From NCBI RefSeq assembly GCF_000350225.1, contig NW_005179270.1:1-64000 (forward strand): a stretch of 64,000 nucleotides of DNA, written 5' to 3'. This DNA is from Chondrus crispus (lineage: Eukaryota; Rhodophyta; Florideophyceae; Gigartinales; Gigartinaceae). The position numbers were made by a program, and so were the translations under genes. Below, in pieces: positions 52,569 through 62,214 of this stretch (position 1 is the stretch's first letter; the number at the start of each line of letters is the position of its first letter). The notes below the pieces were generated by a model. The model was not told the origin of the DNA. It did not search any database and worked only from the letters and a program-made list of their open reading frames with translations.

Positions 52569-53494
52569 GTTGTCCGCCAAGTAAACACGTGTTTTTGATT
52601 GCAGAAACCAAAACTGGTTGGTTGCAAAGTAAATTATAAAACTGGAAATTCAACCACGAGTCTTCATAAGCCGTGTGCAGCAGGCCTTCTCGATGTCATA
52701 ATCAGCCTGGAAGGCGCTTCAACCCATCCTCGTGTGAAATTTCTTACAGCCCAAACCAGTACAGTATGGCCGTTGACGACTCATCATCTTCTGACTCAGA
52801 AACGGACATCACCTCGAGCACACGGCCCGTTCTACAGAACCTGATTTCCATGTCAAAGCAACACCAGCAAGCTTCACAAGCCTCGAGCATGCACATCAAC
52901 ATATTTGACGACACAACAGGACATGTGGATAAGCAGGAATTCTCCCTGAACCTCTGGTCTCCTAAAATCGAGCGTCTACAAAGTCTTCTCGATGCTCATA
53001 GCAGTATCCCTAAGTCCACAACAGGATTCTATCCATCGGAATGGGAGCGATTGTGTCCAAATAGTGTCCCCACTTCGCTAAAAGTCGGGCGACTGAGTTG
53101 CCCAAATGCGAAACAGGGCGCCCTACTAAATTTGGTCGTTTTGTAGCAATGCGAGAGATGACTTCGATAGATCCAGTGTCAAGGATGGATAAAGTTGTGC
53201 CACACATTTCTTCGATTGCGTTAGAAACAAACAGGGAGCCCATACTTGGGTTTGACAGGGCTTTGCAGGGTGTGTGTGACGCTATGTGAAGGGCGCAGAT
53301 GGTCAGACGAATGGTGGTGGTGTGGGGTTTGAGGCCGAAGCGCTACAGAGGCTGTCAAAATTCACGTAAAACCCACATGCAGCGAGTTTTGGAGGTCCTG
53401 TGAGTTTTGCAAAACACGTTGCTCGAAAATATTTCTGCCAGAAATTTTGATCAAACTGGTTGTAAAACACGTGTTTCCCGACTTGGCGGACAAC
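52569..53494. mobile_element. 926-bp DNA transposon with 14-bp terminal inverted repeats
   Basis: GTTGTCCGCCAAGT (52569-52582) and ACTTGGCGGACAAC (53481-53494) are perfect inverted repeats. A subterminal AAACACGTGTTT is also shared in inverted orientation. No clear target-site duplication. It carries one open frame and no transposase, so it is non-autonomous. It may be mobilised by a DDE_Tnp_4-like enzyme such as the one next door, but that link is untested. Confidence 0.7.
52766..53146 (+). CDS. Hypothetical protein inside the TIR element
   Basis: From the ATG at 52766 the frame has 126 codons. It starts with an acidic Ser/Asp-rich stretch (MAVDDSSSSDSETDITSS) followed by helical sequence (KIERLQSLLDAHSSIPKSTT). 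No family recognised. It could be the remnant of an accessory protein of the transposon. The frame upstream to 52673 is open but the ATG is the natural start. Confidence 0.35.
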   Translation: MAVDDSSSSDSETDITSSTRPVLQNLISMSKQHQQASQASSMHINIFDDTTGHVDKQEFSLNLWSPKIERLQSLLDAHSSIPKSTTGFYPSEWERLCPNSVPTSLKVGRLSCPNAKQGALLNLVVL

Positions 53495-53994
53495 ATTAAT
53501 GAAACTTGTCCTAGTAATTGCGTAATATTTGAGCAGATGCTAAGCGCCCCTAGGGACAGCAAGGGCAGAACGGAGAACATATAATCACTGCACAAATGCT
53601 CTATACCCGCGATTTCGGGTTGTTTTTTCATTTTTGCTTTTTGCTTGTTTATTCATGCAGAAACTAAGAAACTTCATGATTCTTCATGAAGAAACGACTT
53701 TAGACAATGGTAGCCACGACTTACACGTTACATCTCCATGATGGAGATGGGCTACAGGGACCCTAGGAAGGCATGGGGGATCTCGATTTGGATGGTTGAT
53801 CGCGATTATCGGTGGGTCACATGAAGAAGGCCGAAGTGGTGATTTTTTCATTTTGCAGCATTATCTGGCAGTTTTTGCGCGCAATTGCGCGCAAAAACAT
53901 GATTTAATGAAATCGCGGCTCTATACCTACTAGAAAGGTCTACTGTAGTGTACACCGTGAGATTTTCGAGGGGGCACTTTGGCAAACTGTCTCC

Positions 53995-54013
53995 CTCAGG
54001 GTGTGTCTTAACA
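53995..54013 (+). repeat. Left terminal inverted repeat of a small element hosting the Gypsy insertion
   Basis: CTCAGGGTGTGTCTTAACA is the reverse complement of 62215-62233 with two mismatches (17 of 19). Without the 8-kb Gypsy element between them the two would be about 210 bp apart, the size of a MITE. Confidence 0.55.
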
Positions 54014-54172
54014 TGCCCCGTTTTGCTGCGGTTTGCTTTCCCCAAAGAAGTGATTTGGCGTGCTTTGAGCGGCTCCTACGTTTTAATTTATGCGTTTAAG
54101 AAAAGCAAGGGCTTAAGATGCGTAAGGTATTTGTTGAGAATTTGGAAGTATTCCTGGCAAAACCGGGCAAGA

Positions 54173-54394
54173 TGTCAACGTGTGTTCGAGGGTGCGTTGG
54201 TTCGCTTTACTTTTTGTTCACCTTTTCTCCTTTTTGCCAGCTATCCCTTTCTTCCCAGGCCAGCGCGTGGAGCTTCCCCTTTTATCCTTGCCTCACGGGT
54301 GTCTGAAAGGCTCCAGAACACTTCCTAATTTTCAACGAACTAAATTACAATTCTAAAAATCAAATTATTTCTAATCAACCAAGTCCGGGCCACA
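54173..54394 (-). repeat. 3' LTR of the Gypsy element (222 bp)
   Basis: On the plus strand TGTCAACGTGTGTTCG...GTCCGGGCCACA, matching 61971-62192 with scattered substitutions (for example AGTCCGGG against AATCCGGG). Confidence 0.9.
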
Positions 54395-54930
54395 CAACGC
54401 CCTTCCCAGGCCGAGCCGCGGGCCCACCGACCACCACTATTTTGGCTTCCAGCCCGCTCACATCGGGGTGGCGCTTCTGTACTTAAGGGCGCACCGCCCC
54501 CTGCCGCACACCTTCGGCACCTCCTGTCTTCCAACGCCTCGTGTCGCTCCTGCACTCTTCTCAATCACTCTCAGCTCTACTTTCCGCCTGCATACCGCGT
54601 CTCTCAGCTCATCGCATCCCTCCCGCCTTCTCCGGATTCCTCGGCTCTATATCTCGCCCGCCTAGCGTGGTCATCGGATCCGTCCGGCGTTCTTGGCACT
54701 TCTCCTCGGCTGTAGTTCTCGCTCATACACCGTCGTCTACTAGGTCATCGTCTCCGTCCCGAGTTTTTGTCCAGTCCCGGTTATGCAGAGTCGAGCAGCG
54801 CACAGGTGGGGTTGTAGTCCCCGTGCGCTCTCCTCTTCCCTCGTGCGCAAAAGGCTCGGGTAGTGCACAGGTGGGGTTTTAGTCCCTGTGCGCTCTCGCC
54901 TTCCCTTCTCGCTTTCCTACGAAAGGGACG

Positions 54931-56077
54931 ATGGCCGAGACGAAACAAACAGCGAGGAGGAGTACCGGCGGCAAGGCTCCAAGGAAACGGATTGCGCTGC
55001 ACGCTGCACGCCAAACGTGTGTCGGTAGAGAAATGATGATGTTCGAACTCTCGTCGAGTCCGAACATTGAGAAGGGCATGCGGACCCCCGCTTCTCCAGT
55101 TGATAGTGCCAACTTGCACATCTGGTTAAGAGGGCGTAGCCGTCGCTATAGCGTCACGGCTCAGGAGTTTGTACAACTTCTCGGTCATCACATCAAGGAC
55201 TACTTAGTCCGAAGGCCGAATGTTGAGGTTACCTGTGAAGATGCGTACTGGCTCGGCCTACCCGAGTCCGTCGGGGATGGTAATCGATATCGAACCTTCA
55301 GTGAAAACGAATGGGACATATAAGAGATTTCCCTGGACCAAGATGGAACTTACTACGGCGTTGATGCCGCTACCAAGCAGAGAAACTGCATCTTACTCTA
55401 CACTCTCAAGATCATGGGCTCTAGAGAGAGCACTGATCACCGAGTAGAAGACGGCCTCTTTGAGTTCGGCAGTCGGGACCGCGTTCTTGCATACATGGCC
55501 GTCGACCTCTTTTGCTCCCGCCACCCTGGTCGGGTCTGCAAAATGCTGCACGGATGGAGACGTAGCTCCATCAGTCTCACGCCTCAACTCCGTTTGCCAA
55601 CCTTAGGTGCGGTGAAGTTTCGTGACGACTCTGACCTGTGCATACCTTCTGCTATATGCAACGCCATCCATCTTCTCGGGAACCTAGAGCTCGCGTCCAA
55701 GTATTGGCGTCACTTCGAGGCTAATTTAACCCGCTTTGCACGCACTCGTGACCTGCCGCGTCGCATCTGCGACTTTCGCGATGCCCAAAAGCATCTCGAC
55801 CGCGAAGAGGTCATCCCGCGTCACGTAAGATCTGGTCCAGCTACAATTGAGCTCGTCTTAGGCTTGCCCCGGGGTCTTCGTCGTGACAGTTGAAGGCACA
55901 CCAAATATCCTCCGCAGTATTTCTGTCTCAAAGTCGCACAAGATAGTGACCGACTGCATAGAGAAATTCCCCCTACGTTTGAGTGTGGAATCAGTGAAAG
56001 CCTGCAATGGGGACCGTGGTGCCTTTCTTGGCATTTCTGATTTGCGCCAGGTTGTACTCGTGCCACAATCCGCTTGA
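54931..56077 (+). pseudogene. Antisense accessory gene: histone H3-tail mimic fused to a possible cysteine-peptidase-like domain
   Basis: The frame starts at ATG 54931. Directly after Met it reads AETKQTARRSTGGKAPRK, matching the histone H3 tail (A1 to K18) except R2E and K9R. Similarity goes on to about residue 28 (K27 is Gln, R26 kept), 20 of 28 positions in all. No histone fold follows. TAA at 55321-55323 interrupts in frame (EWDI*EISLDQDGTYYG), and the frame then runs to 55893. A one-base shift near 55880 leads to 55883-56077. The C-terminal half has DDSDLCIPSAICNAIHLLG and, further on, SHKIVTDCIEKFPL, a Cys...His...Asp pattern reminiscent of papain/OTU-like peptidases (weak). It lies antisense to pol, beside the 3' LTR. 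The intact protein might engage chromatin readers through its tail; that is inference. Confidence 0.75.
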
Positions 56078-56444
56078 AAGAGAAGAAATAGAGTCGGATT
56101 CTAGACAACGAGGAGGGCTGGGAAGAAAGCGGCCGCGGGTACCTCAAGTAACAGAGCCAAACACTAGCTCAACCCTCGTCCTCAATTTGCTTCTGGAGCT
56201 ATACCCCCATACTCTTGTCATTTCATGCGTTACTCTACATGCAAACATAGTTTAGAACAATACAATGCGTACTACTAGTAAACTTTTCCTAGTGCAAATG
56301 AAGCGGCTTCCTTTTGTACAACATAAGCCTCCTGGCATGAATATCTTTCCTGGTATAGCGATTGTGCTGCGAAAAAAGCATGTAACTGAGTTGTCGTGCT
56401 TGGACAATTCGACCCGGGCCGTAGAAACGTGAGGTGAAGGGGGG
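56078..56444. other. Spacer between the convergent antisense gene and integrase end
   Basis: Nothing recognised; the 3' ends of the plus-strand accessory gene and the minus-strand pol face each other here. Confidence 0.4.
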
Positions 56445-56927
56445 TCACTTGGCGAGGGCACCTATAGAGCGCCCTATAGCGACTAACACCACATCACCCA
56501 CTTTAAAATGCGTTATCTCGCCTTGTGTCAGTGCCAGCAGTTCTCTCTGCATCTTTAATCTGTTCGCGCGCAGCGCTTTCGTGTACATCAGTTCCATCTC
56601 CCTGTGCGACAAGTCTGCGGCGGGGAACAGCGGGGCCCGATCCGACGGGGCCATCCTGGGCAAGACCCCATACAGAAGCTGAAATGGAGAGCAGCCACCG
56701 TGTAATGCTCTGCAGCGATAACCGTACACCACTTTGATTGGGGCGCGCTCCCATTCCGAGCTTTGCAAACCAAGCCCAATAATAACTTTACGAACCGCCC
56801 TCTTGAGGGTCCCGATCATTCGTTCTGCCTTCCCGTTGGACATTGGAGCATATGCTAGGGCAGTCTTCCACGCGGTACCATGCTCCGACATAAACTTCCC
56901 AAGCGAAGCAGCCATAAAGCAAGTAGC
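56445..56927 (-). pseudogene. Gypsy integrase, C-terminal part
   Basis: The minus strand reads ATCFMAASLGKFMSEHGTAW, then APMSNGKAERMIGTLKRAVR with the third catalytic residue (Glu of KAERM), and DRAPLFPAADLSHREMELMY towards the C-terminus, ending GRSIGALAK. It is the continuation of the integrase interrupted at 57997; the IVSDN and ATCFMAA halves join exactly when the nested insertion is removed. Confidence 0.85.
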
Positions 56928-56932
56928 GTTAT

Positions 56933-57996
56933 TGTAGTGCAATACGCACCTGAAAAGGGGGGTGAAAAGAAAGGAAAATATTTGGATATGAAAAGTAGTC
57001 CGGGTTGGGGGACACACGTGTGAATAATTGCACAGTTTTAATTTTTAATTATTTTATTTTATTTAGTTAATTAGTTGGCATTAATTTTGCTGACACTAGA
57101 TTAGATCTAGGATCTAGCGCCACAAGCTACTGTAGTGGCTCCGGCGGGGCGATATATACCTTAGCCCTCTGACCACCAAGTCAGTAAAGGTAACCCGAGT
57201 TGCCGGAGTTGAATGTCGCCTTGGTCGAAGTCCGTCTCTACCAAGACGCTCCCTTTTACCTAAGCCTACGGCATCCTTCAGCGCTCGGGGGTCCCATTCC
57301 TTTTCCTTATCCTTTTACCTTTTCTATCTCTAATTCCTACCCTTTTCTATCTCTACCTCTATTTTTCCCTTAATTGTGTTGGTTCCATTGGAGTCGGTTG
57401 CGACCGATCCGGTGTAGGTGTTTTAGCCATCGGGCAACACGTTGTGTAGTGCTGCTACTGTTTCAAGTTCCGTAGGAAGGCTGTTGTAACGACGCCTCCG
57501 TCGAAGGTCTTACTGTATAAGACAGAGTTGGTACCGCCTACCGCGATCGCGATCGCGCTGGTGAGGGTGTTTTTAGCCATCGGGCAACACGTCGGTAGTA
57601 GCGTTGCTACACGGTTACGATCCCGTCGGGTAGTGCTGAACAAGCCCCCGTCGAAGACCTTGAATTACACACAAGGTGCTGAAGACGCTCGTCGAGCATT
57701 GGCCTTACAACCAAGCGAACCGCGGTTACATTCTCGTAGACAAGCCCAACCCGAACTCGTCGAGCGCTCAAGTCTTCACAAGTCTCTACCACCAGTATCC
57801 TCCCGGGCCGGGTATCTTCCCTTAACCCCCCCGCCGGAGTCGAGCTACCGTGGGCCGCAAGCCCACACAAGGGGAAAGGGAGTCTCGAATGCCCCGTAGC
57901 GCGTGCCATCGGCAGTAGTTGTTGCTGTTGTTGTTTTTCTTCTTTTTGCGTGACCGTCGGACTGTGTTCGCGGCCTGCCAGGCACATTGCACTACA
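56933..57996. mobile_element. 1,064-bp LTR-like element nested in the integrase gene
   Basis: It starts TGTAGTGCAATACG and ends CACATTGCACTACA. The outer 11 bases form a perfect inverted repeat, and the duplication GTTAT flanks it at 56928-56932 and 57997-58001. TG...CA ends and a 5-bp duplication fit a solo LTR; the unusually long inverted ends leave a DNA transposon possible. It holds a TATA-like GATATATACC near 57150 and an internal duplication: TTTTAGCCATCGGGCAACACG at about 57420 and again at 57570. No coding frame is convincing. Confidence 0.8.
57410..57710. repeat. Internal tandem duplication (period about 150 bp)
   Basis: Both units contain TTTTAGCCATCGGGCAACAC, then GT(A/T)GTGCTG-type and CGTCGAAG motifs in the same order. 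They are diverged by substitutions and small indels. Confidence 0.65.
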
Positions 57997-59098
57997 GTTA
58001 TCTGATACGATGGTCCTTGGGGTCCAAAGAAATATATTATCTCTTCTTTCACAAATTCTACCACGTCCAGGGCGGTTGAGGTATCTGTAGGTCTGGCAAT
58101 GGGCCAACTCGTCAGTTGTTCTACAGCGACCAACACGTACTTCTTTCCAGACTTTGAACTTGGCAACGGCCCCGCGAAATCAACCGAGAAGGTGTCAAAC
58201 AGGGAAGTCATGGGGTATCGCAGAGTTGTCTTGTATTTCGGTACGGAAACGGCTTTCTGACATCCTTCGCATCCACGCACGTAGTCAGCGAGGTCCCGGT
58301 GCACAGCTGGCCACCGGTAGCGATACACGACGAACTTCTTGGTAGTGTCCGGATCCCAATGCCCCAACCCATCATGAAAGGTATTGATTACGCCTCTGCG
58401 CGCGCGGATTGGCGGGATGGCGCGTAAGCCTGTGTTAGTTCGACTGAATAACTGGGCGCCGTACACCACAAATCGCTTTGCGTTGTGACGCCTCAGGCGC
58501 TGCTGACGAGGATCCTGTTCTTTCATGCCACAACCAACTAGATACATGGTGATATCACTCAATTGTGGCTCTAGATTTACCTCCAACTGTTCTGGTTCTT
58601 GAATGGTACAAGCGAGATCTCCCTCATCACTAAAGTTCACTCCGGCGCTTATCGTGGAGCGTAGTCGGGACAGGAAGTCCGCCGTACCGTTATAGCGACC
58701 TGGCCGGAACCGTATCGTGAATTCATATTCGGCAAGAAAGTCCATCCAGCGCGCAAGGCGTCCATGAATGTCTCTCTTTTGGAAAGCGTATTGTAAAGCT
58801 TGGTGGTCTGTAATTAGTATCAACTTCTGAGTCGAAAGTAAGTATACTCGAAACTTTTTCAAAGCGAATATGACAGCTAGGGCTCTCGTTCACAAGCCGA
58901 GTAGTCTCCCTCAGCTGTCGTTCTCGTATGACTGGCGTACTGTACCGGGTGCACTTTTCCATCTTCCTTGCGCTGGGAAAGGACAGCCCCGACCGCAACT
59001 GAGGATGCGTCTGTCTCGACAACAAATGGTTTCTCGTAATGGAGAAACGAGAGTACCGGCGGAGAGATCAGCTTTGATTTCAGCTCCCCAAAAGCCTT
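57997..59098 (-). pseudogene. Gypsy RNase H end and integrase N-terminal part
   Basis: RNase H residues VETDASSVAVGAVLSQRKED and QYASHTRTTAEGDYSACERE are followed by a one-base deletion near 58880. The open frame then gives KFRVYLLSTQKLILITDHQA. The integrase zinc domain shows HDGLGH and CEGC, and the core FDTFSVDFAGPLPSSKSGKK. Another one-base shift near 58020 precedes RTIVSDN, where the nested element interrupts. All three integrase acidic residues can be found once the breaks are accounted for. Confidence 0.85.
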
Positions 59099-60352
59099 CT
59101 ACACCTCCTTCGTCCATCGAAAGCTCTTCTTGACGGATGTGGTTTCATGCGGCGATGCGGAAATCCTCGCGAAACCAGGAATAAAGCCGCGGTAGTAGCC
59201 GGCAAGACCAAGAAAGCTGCGCAACTCCGTACTATTGGTTGGAACCGGCTCCTCTCGTATGGCCCTGATCTTCTCAGGGTCTACCTTGATCCCTTCGGAA
59301 CTCACGATGTGACCTAAAAGACGAGTTTGTGACTATGCGAAACTGCACTTGGCAATCTTTAGCTTCAGACCACTCTCAGCGATTACCCTAAATACTTCAA
59401 TCAAGTGCGCGACGTGTTCTTTAACAGACTTCGAGAACACCACCACATCGTCAAGATACACACGCACGAATCGAAGATCTCGAACCAACTGGTCCATGAT
59501 CCTTTGGAACGTCGATGGAGCGCTCATCAGCCCAAACGGCATCACTTCAAACTGAAAGGTGCCAAAACGACAGACAAAAGTTGTCTTCTCCTTGCAATGT
59601 TCAGCCACTCGAAGTGGCCAATATGAAGAAAACAAATCGAGGGTTGTAAACACCTTACTACCCTCTAAGTCGTCAAAGATTTCCTCCATTCGTGGCAAGG
59701 GCCACTTGTCTGCTTTCATCCTCCCGTTAAGAGTTCGGTAGTCCACACAGAACCACGGCTTACTGTCCTTCTTCGAGGCGATTACCACTGGAAATGACCA
59801 TCCAGAAATTGAAGACGTGATGATTCCAGCCCTCCGCATCTTATCAATTTTTTCACGCACAACTTCATTGTGGCGAGGCGGCAGCCTACGTGCCATGTGT
59901 GTTATACGGTTCTGGTCCTCTAGCTCAAACAAATGAGTTAGTGGAACATCTGCCGGTCTTAGATCATCTAGTGACCAAGCCGCGATGACCAACTGCTGAA
60001 TAACGCCCGCGAGTGTACTCCTGGTGTCGGCAGCCAAATGTCTGAGTTTATCCCTGAGTAGGACGTGGTGAGGGTGGTCCCCGTCCTCTTCGTCAGAAAC
60101 CGACCCCTCTGGTCCTGCCATCCCAATATCAGGTTCAATAGGTGGAACGTCTACCACCGCCAGGACCAGTGCACTTTCACTCTCAGAAGACGAATTCGGA
60201 GCGGCATCCGTGTCTGAAGTAAAATCTTCGCCATCAGTTGCCGACCCATTCAGTGCACCCCGCTCCACGTCCATAGTAATCCCAAGTCTCATGGTCTTGT
60301 CACCTACAGTGATCTGCCCGTTTTGACTTACCAAGTCAATATAGGCTTTCAA
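59099..60352 (-). pseudogene. Gypsy reverse transcriptase, two in-frame stops
   Basis: 60352-59333 is open for 339 codons: an acidic linker (SATDGEDFTSDTDAAPNSSS), then RT with SGWSFPVVIASKKDSKPW, FCVDYRTLNGRM, FGTFQFEVMPFGLMSAPSTF and the catalytic VYLDDVVVFS (YLDD codons at 59447-59458). TAG follows CSFA, after which SQTRLLGHIVSSEGIKVDPE and RSFLGLAGYYRGFIPGFARI continue in the same frame. A second TAG stands in WTKEV*KAFGELK near 59100. Confidence 0.9.
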
Positions 60353-60807
60353 TTATTCAAGTGAAGGTAGGGCGATGATCAAATCAATGGGTGTAACCTT
60401 CACTAACAGGTAGTCCAAGTTTACCGTCAGATCTCCAAACGACGTGGGCACTCCAAGCAATGTTCTAAGACAAGGGGCGTTAGCGCCGTCAGCTACCTTG
60501 ATTTCCTTTCCCGTCGGCTGCGGGGATAGACACAGTTTCGAAACGAGTTGCGGAGAGATAATGTTCGGTACTGACCAGAGTCAAGGAGAGCCTGGGACTC
60601 CGTCCCATAAACACGAACATTCACGAGTCTCAGCCTCCTCGGCTTCTTGTCAGCGTGGCCGGCGTACGCTCGGCTACGGCCACTTCGTTTCGAGAACAAG
60701 CGACCAATCTCCTTTTTCGCAAGATCAGCATCGCCGCGAATGAGCTGACCGAATGTTAATCCAGATGGCGCATTGGCAAGCTCTGCGATGACATTGTATA
60801 TTCCCAC
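60353..60807 (-). pseudogene. Gypsy protease, frameshifted
   Basis: APSGLTFGQLIRGDADLAKK leads to the retropepsin active site QALLDSG. A shift right after it moves the match to VPNIISPQLVSKLCLSPQPT and VTPIDLIIALPSLE, which ends in an in-frame stop at the linker. The active-site Asp is kept here, in contrast to the larger Gypsy element. Confidence 0.75.
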
Positions 60808-60902
60808 ATGTTATTGCAGCGCGGACTTCCTGTCCGATCTTTTGCTCTTATTCTTACGGCAGGGCTTTACATGCTCTTTCCCAAGCGGTGCGGCCCCGAT
60901 AG

Positions 60903-61364
60903 TCACTCCTGGAGGAAGGGGGGATTAAGAAGGCGAGATATGGCCACTTCCTCATAGGTTTTGCGCTGCTTAGGAAGAGCCTCCCCTTCCAGATTTCTTT
61001 TGGCTGCTGCCACAACGTCTCCATCCCTTGATTCGTCGATGTACGTCACTTGGGCACCACCTGAACCGTCCTTGGCGTTATCAGCGGTCTTGGGAGGGGT
61101 ATCTACGTTGGGTCGTGTCACCCCAAATTTCGACCAGCACGTGTCCTCGCCATGTCCCTGCTTACCACACTTGGGGCAGCAAAAGTCACGGTTTGGATTG
61201 GAACGACAGCGTACGGCGCTATGTCCAGGTTCCTTACAAAAAGAACAGGTTCGAACAATTTCTGTCAGCTCGACTATCTGCTTCTTCTTCACCAATAGTG
61301 ATAGCTCTGCCAGCTGGTCGGCAAAAGATTCGACTTTTTTTCTCAATGTTCCCTGTTTTTTCAA
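60903..61364 (-). CDS. Gypsy Gag nucleocapsid part with two zinc knuckles
   Basis: The frame contains two CCHC zinc knuckles, CSFCKEPGHSAVRC and CPKCGKQGHGEDTC, preceded by a helical stretch (FADQLAELSLLVKKKQIVEL). This part binds the element RNA. It overlaps the capsid frame (61234-61971) because of a frameshift near 61370; originally both formed one Gag. Downstream LEGEALPKQRK matches AQGKPLPKQHH of the remnant at 49.7 kb. Confidence 0.8.
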   Translation of the reverse strand: MKKQGTLRKKVESFADQLAELSLLVKKKQIVELTEIVRTCSFCKEPGHSAVRCRSNPNRDFCCPKCGKQGHGEDTCWSKFGVTRPNVDTPPKTADNAKDGSGGAQVTYIDESRDGDVVAAAKRNLEGEALPKQRKTYEEVAISRLLNPPFLQE

Positions 61365-61971
61365 ATCTCTCCGGCCTCTGCAAGATGCGTCTCGGTGCTG
61401 AAGGGTAAAACGATTGGGCAGGGCGCCCTGCCAAAAAGGCTTCGCGACCTTCGACGAAGTCCTCGACAGACTTATTCAGAGTCTCGTACGATGTCGGTGC
61501 TCGGTACAGGACGAACTGGGCCAGATCAACATGAGCCATTACTGCGTTTCGGAGTTGGCCAAACTTGGCCTCCGCATTAAACGAAGCTTTGTCAAAGCAG
61601 CCTTCCATTTCATTCAGTGAACCCGACAGGTCGCTGTGGTCTAGCCGGCTAGCGACAGCAACACGAATGTGGTCCTCAGGTTCCTCCACCGTTTGGAAGC
61701 GGTCCAGTAGTGCCTTTCTCACGGCCTGGTAGTCACTGGCTTCATCTGTCAGCTCACCATTGTGGCTATAGGTGTCATAGTTGAGGTCGAATGCCTCCCC
61801 CTGTAGGTTGGACAAAAGTTTTCCTGCTTTATCTGTGCCGGTCTTTCCTCTCATGACGACATTCTCATAGACAAAGAGGAATTTTGCAACATCAGCTCCC
61901 TGCTTGCCACCAAACACAAGTGAAGAAGGGTTGGCCTGCATGTTGGCGTTAGTCCTCCACAAGAGTACCAT
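61234..61971 (-). CDS. Gypsy Gag capsid part
   Basis: The first ATG (61969-61971) overlaps the end of the LTR and the primer-binding site, so the second one (MQANPSSLVFGGKQGADVAK) is the more natural start. The capsid domain includes KFLFVYENVVMRGKTGTDKA and RFQTVEEPEDHIRVAVASRL, paralleling the Gag at 48.8 kb. After about residue 200 the frame departs from the homologous reading (frameshift) and ends NCSNLFFL. Confidence 0.8.
   Translation of the reverse strand: MVLLWRTNANMQANPSSLVFGGKQGADVAKFLFVYENVVMRGKTGTDKAGKLLSNLQGEAFDLNYDTYSHNGELTDEASDYQAVRKALLDRFQTVEEPEDHIRVAVASRLDHSDLSGSLNEMEGCFDKASFNAEAKFGQLRNAVMAHVDLAQFVLYRAPTSYETLNKSVEDFVEGREAFLAGRPAQSFYPSAPRRILQRPERFEKTGNIEKKSRIFCRPAGRAITIGEEEADSRADRNCSNLFFL
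61953..61970 (-). promoter_or_regulatory. Putative primer-binding site
   Basis: TGGTACTCTTGTGGAGGA directly follows the 5' LTR in element orientation. TGG complements a tRNA CCA end; the tRNA species is not identified. Confidence 0.6.
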
Positions 61972-62192
61972 GTCAACGTGTGTTCGGGGGTGTGTCGGTT
62001 CGCTTTACTTTTTGTTCACCTTTTCTCCTTTTTGCCAGCTACCCCTTTCTTCCCAGACCAGGGCGTGGAGCTTCCCCTTTTATCCTTGCCCCTCGGGCGT
62101 CTGGAAGGCTCCAAAACACTTCCTAATTTTCAATGAACTAAATTACAATTCTAAAAATCAAATTATTTCTAATCAACCAAATCCGGGCCACA
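61971..62192 (-). repeat. 5' LTR of the Gypsy element (222 bp)
   Basis: See the 3' copy; flanked outward by CAAGA (62193-62197). Confidence 0.9.
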
Positions 62193-62214
62193 CAAGACAA
62201 AGCAAAAACCAGTC

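Larger units (their letters stand above)
54173..62192 (-). mobile_element. Gypsy-type retrotransposon with an antisense H3-tail gene
   Basis: LTRs of 222 bp at 54173-54394 and 61971-62192 are highly similar. They are flanked by the duplication CAAGA (54168-54172 and 62193-62197). On the minus strand the order is Gag, zinc knuckles, protease, RT, RNase H, integrase (Gypsy order). A plus-strand gene then lies between the integrase end and the 3' LTR. A primer-binding site starting TGGTACTCTTGTGG follows the 5' LTR, and a GGGAAGGGCG purine tract precedes the 3' LTR. Several stops and frameshifts and a nested insertion make this copy inactive. It is related to the remnant at 48.7-50.9 kb. Confidence 0.9.

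Noticed and set aside
54931..55323. A genuine histone H3 gene
   Set aside because: Only the first 28 residues or so match. Nothing of the histone fold follows, and the frame is inside a retrotransposon.
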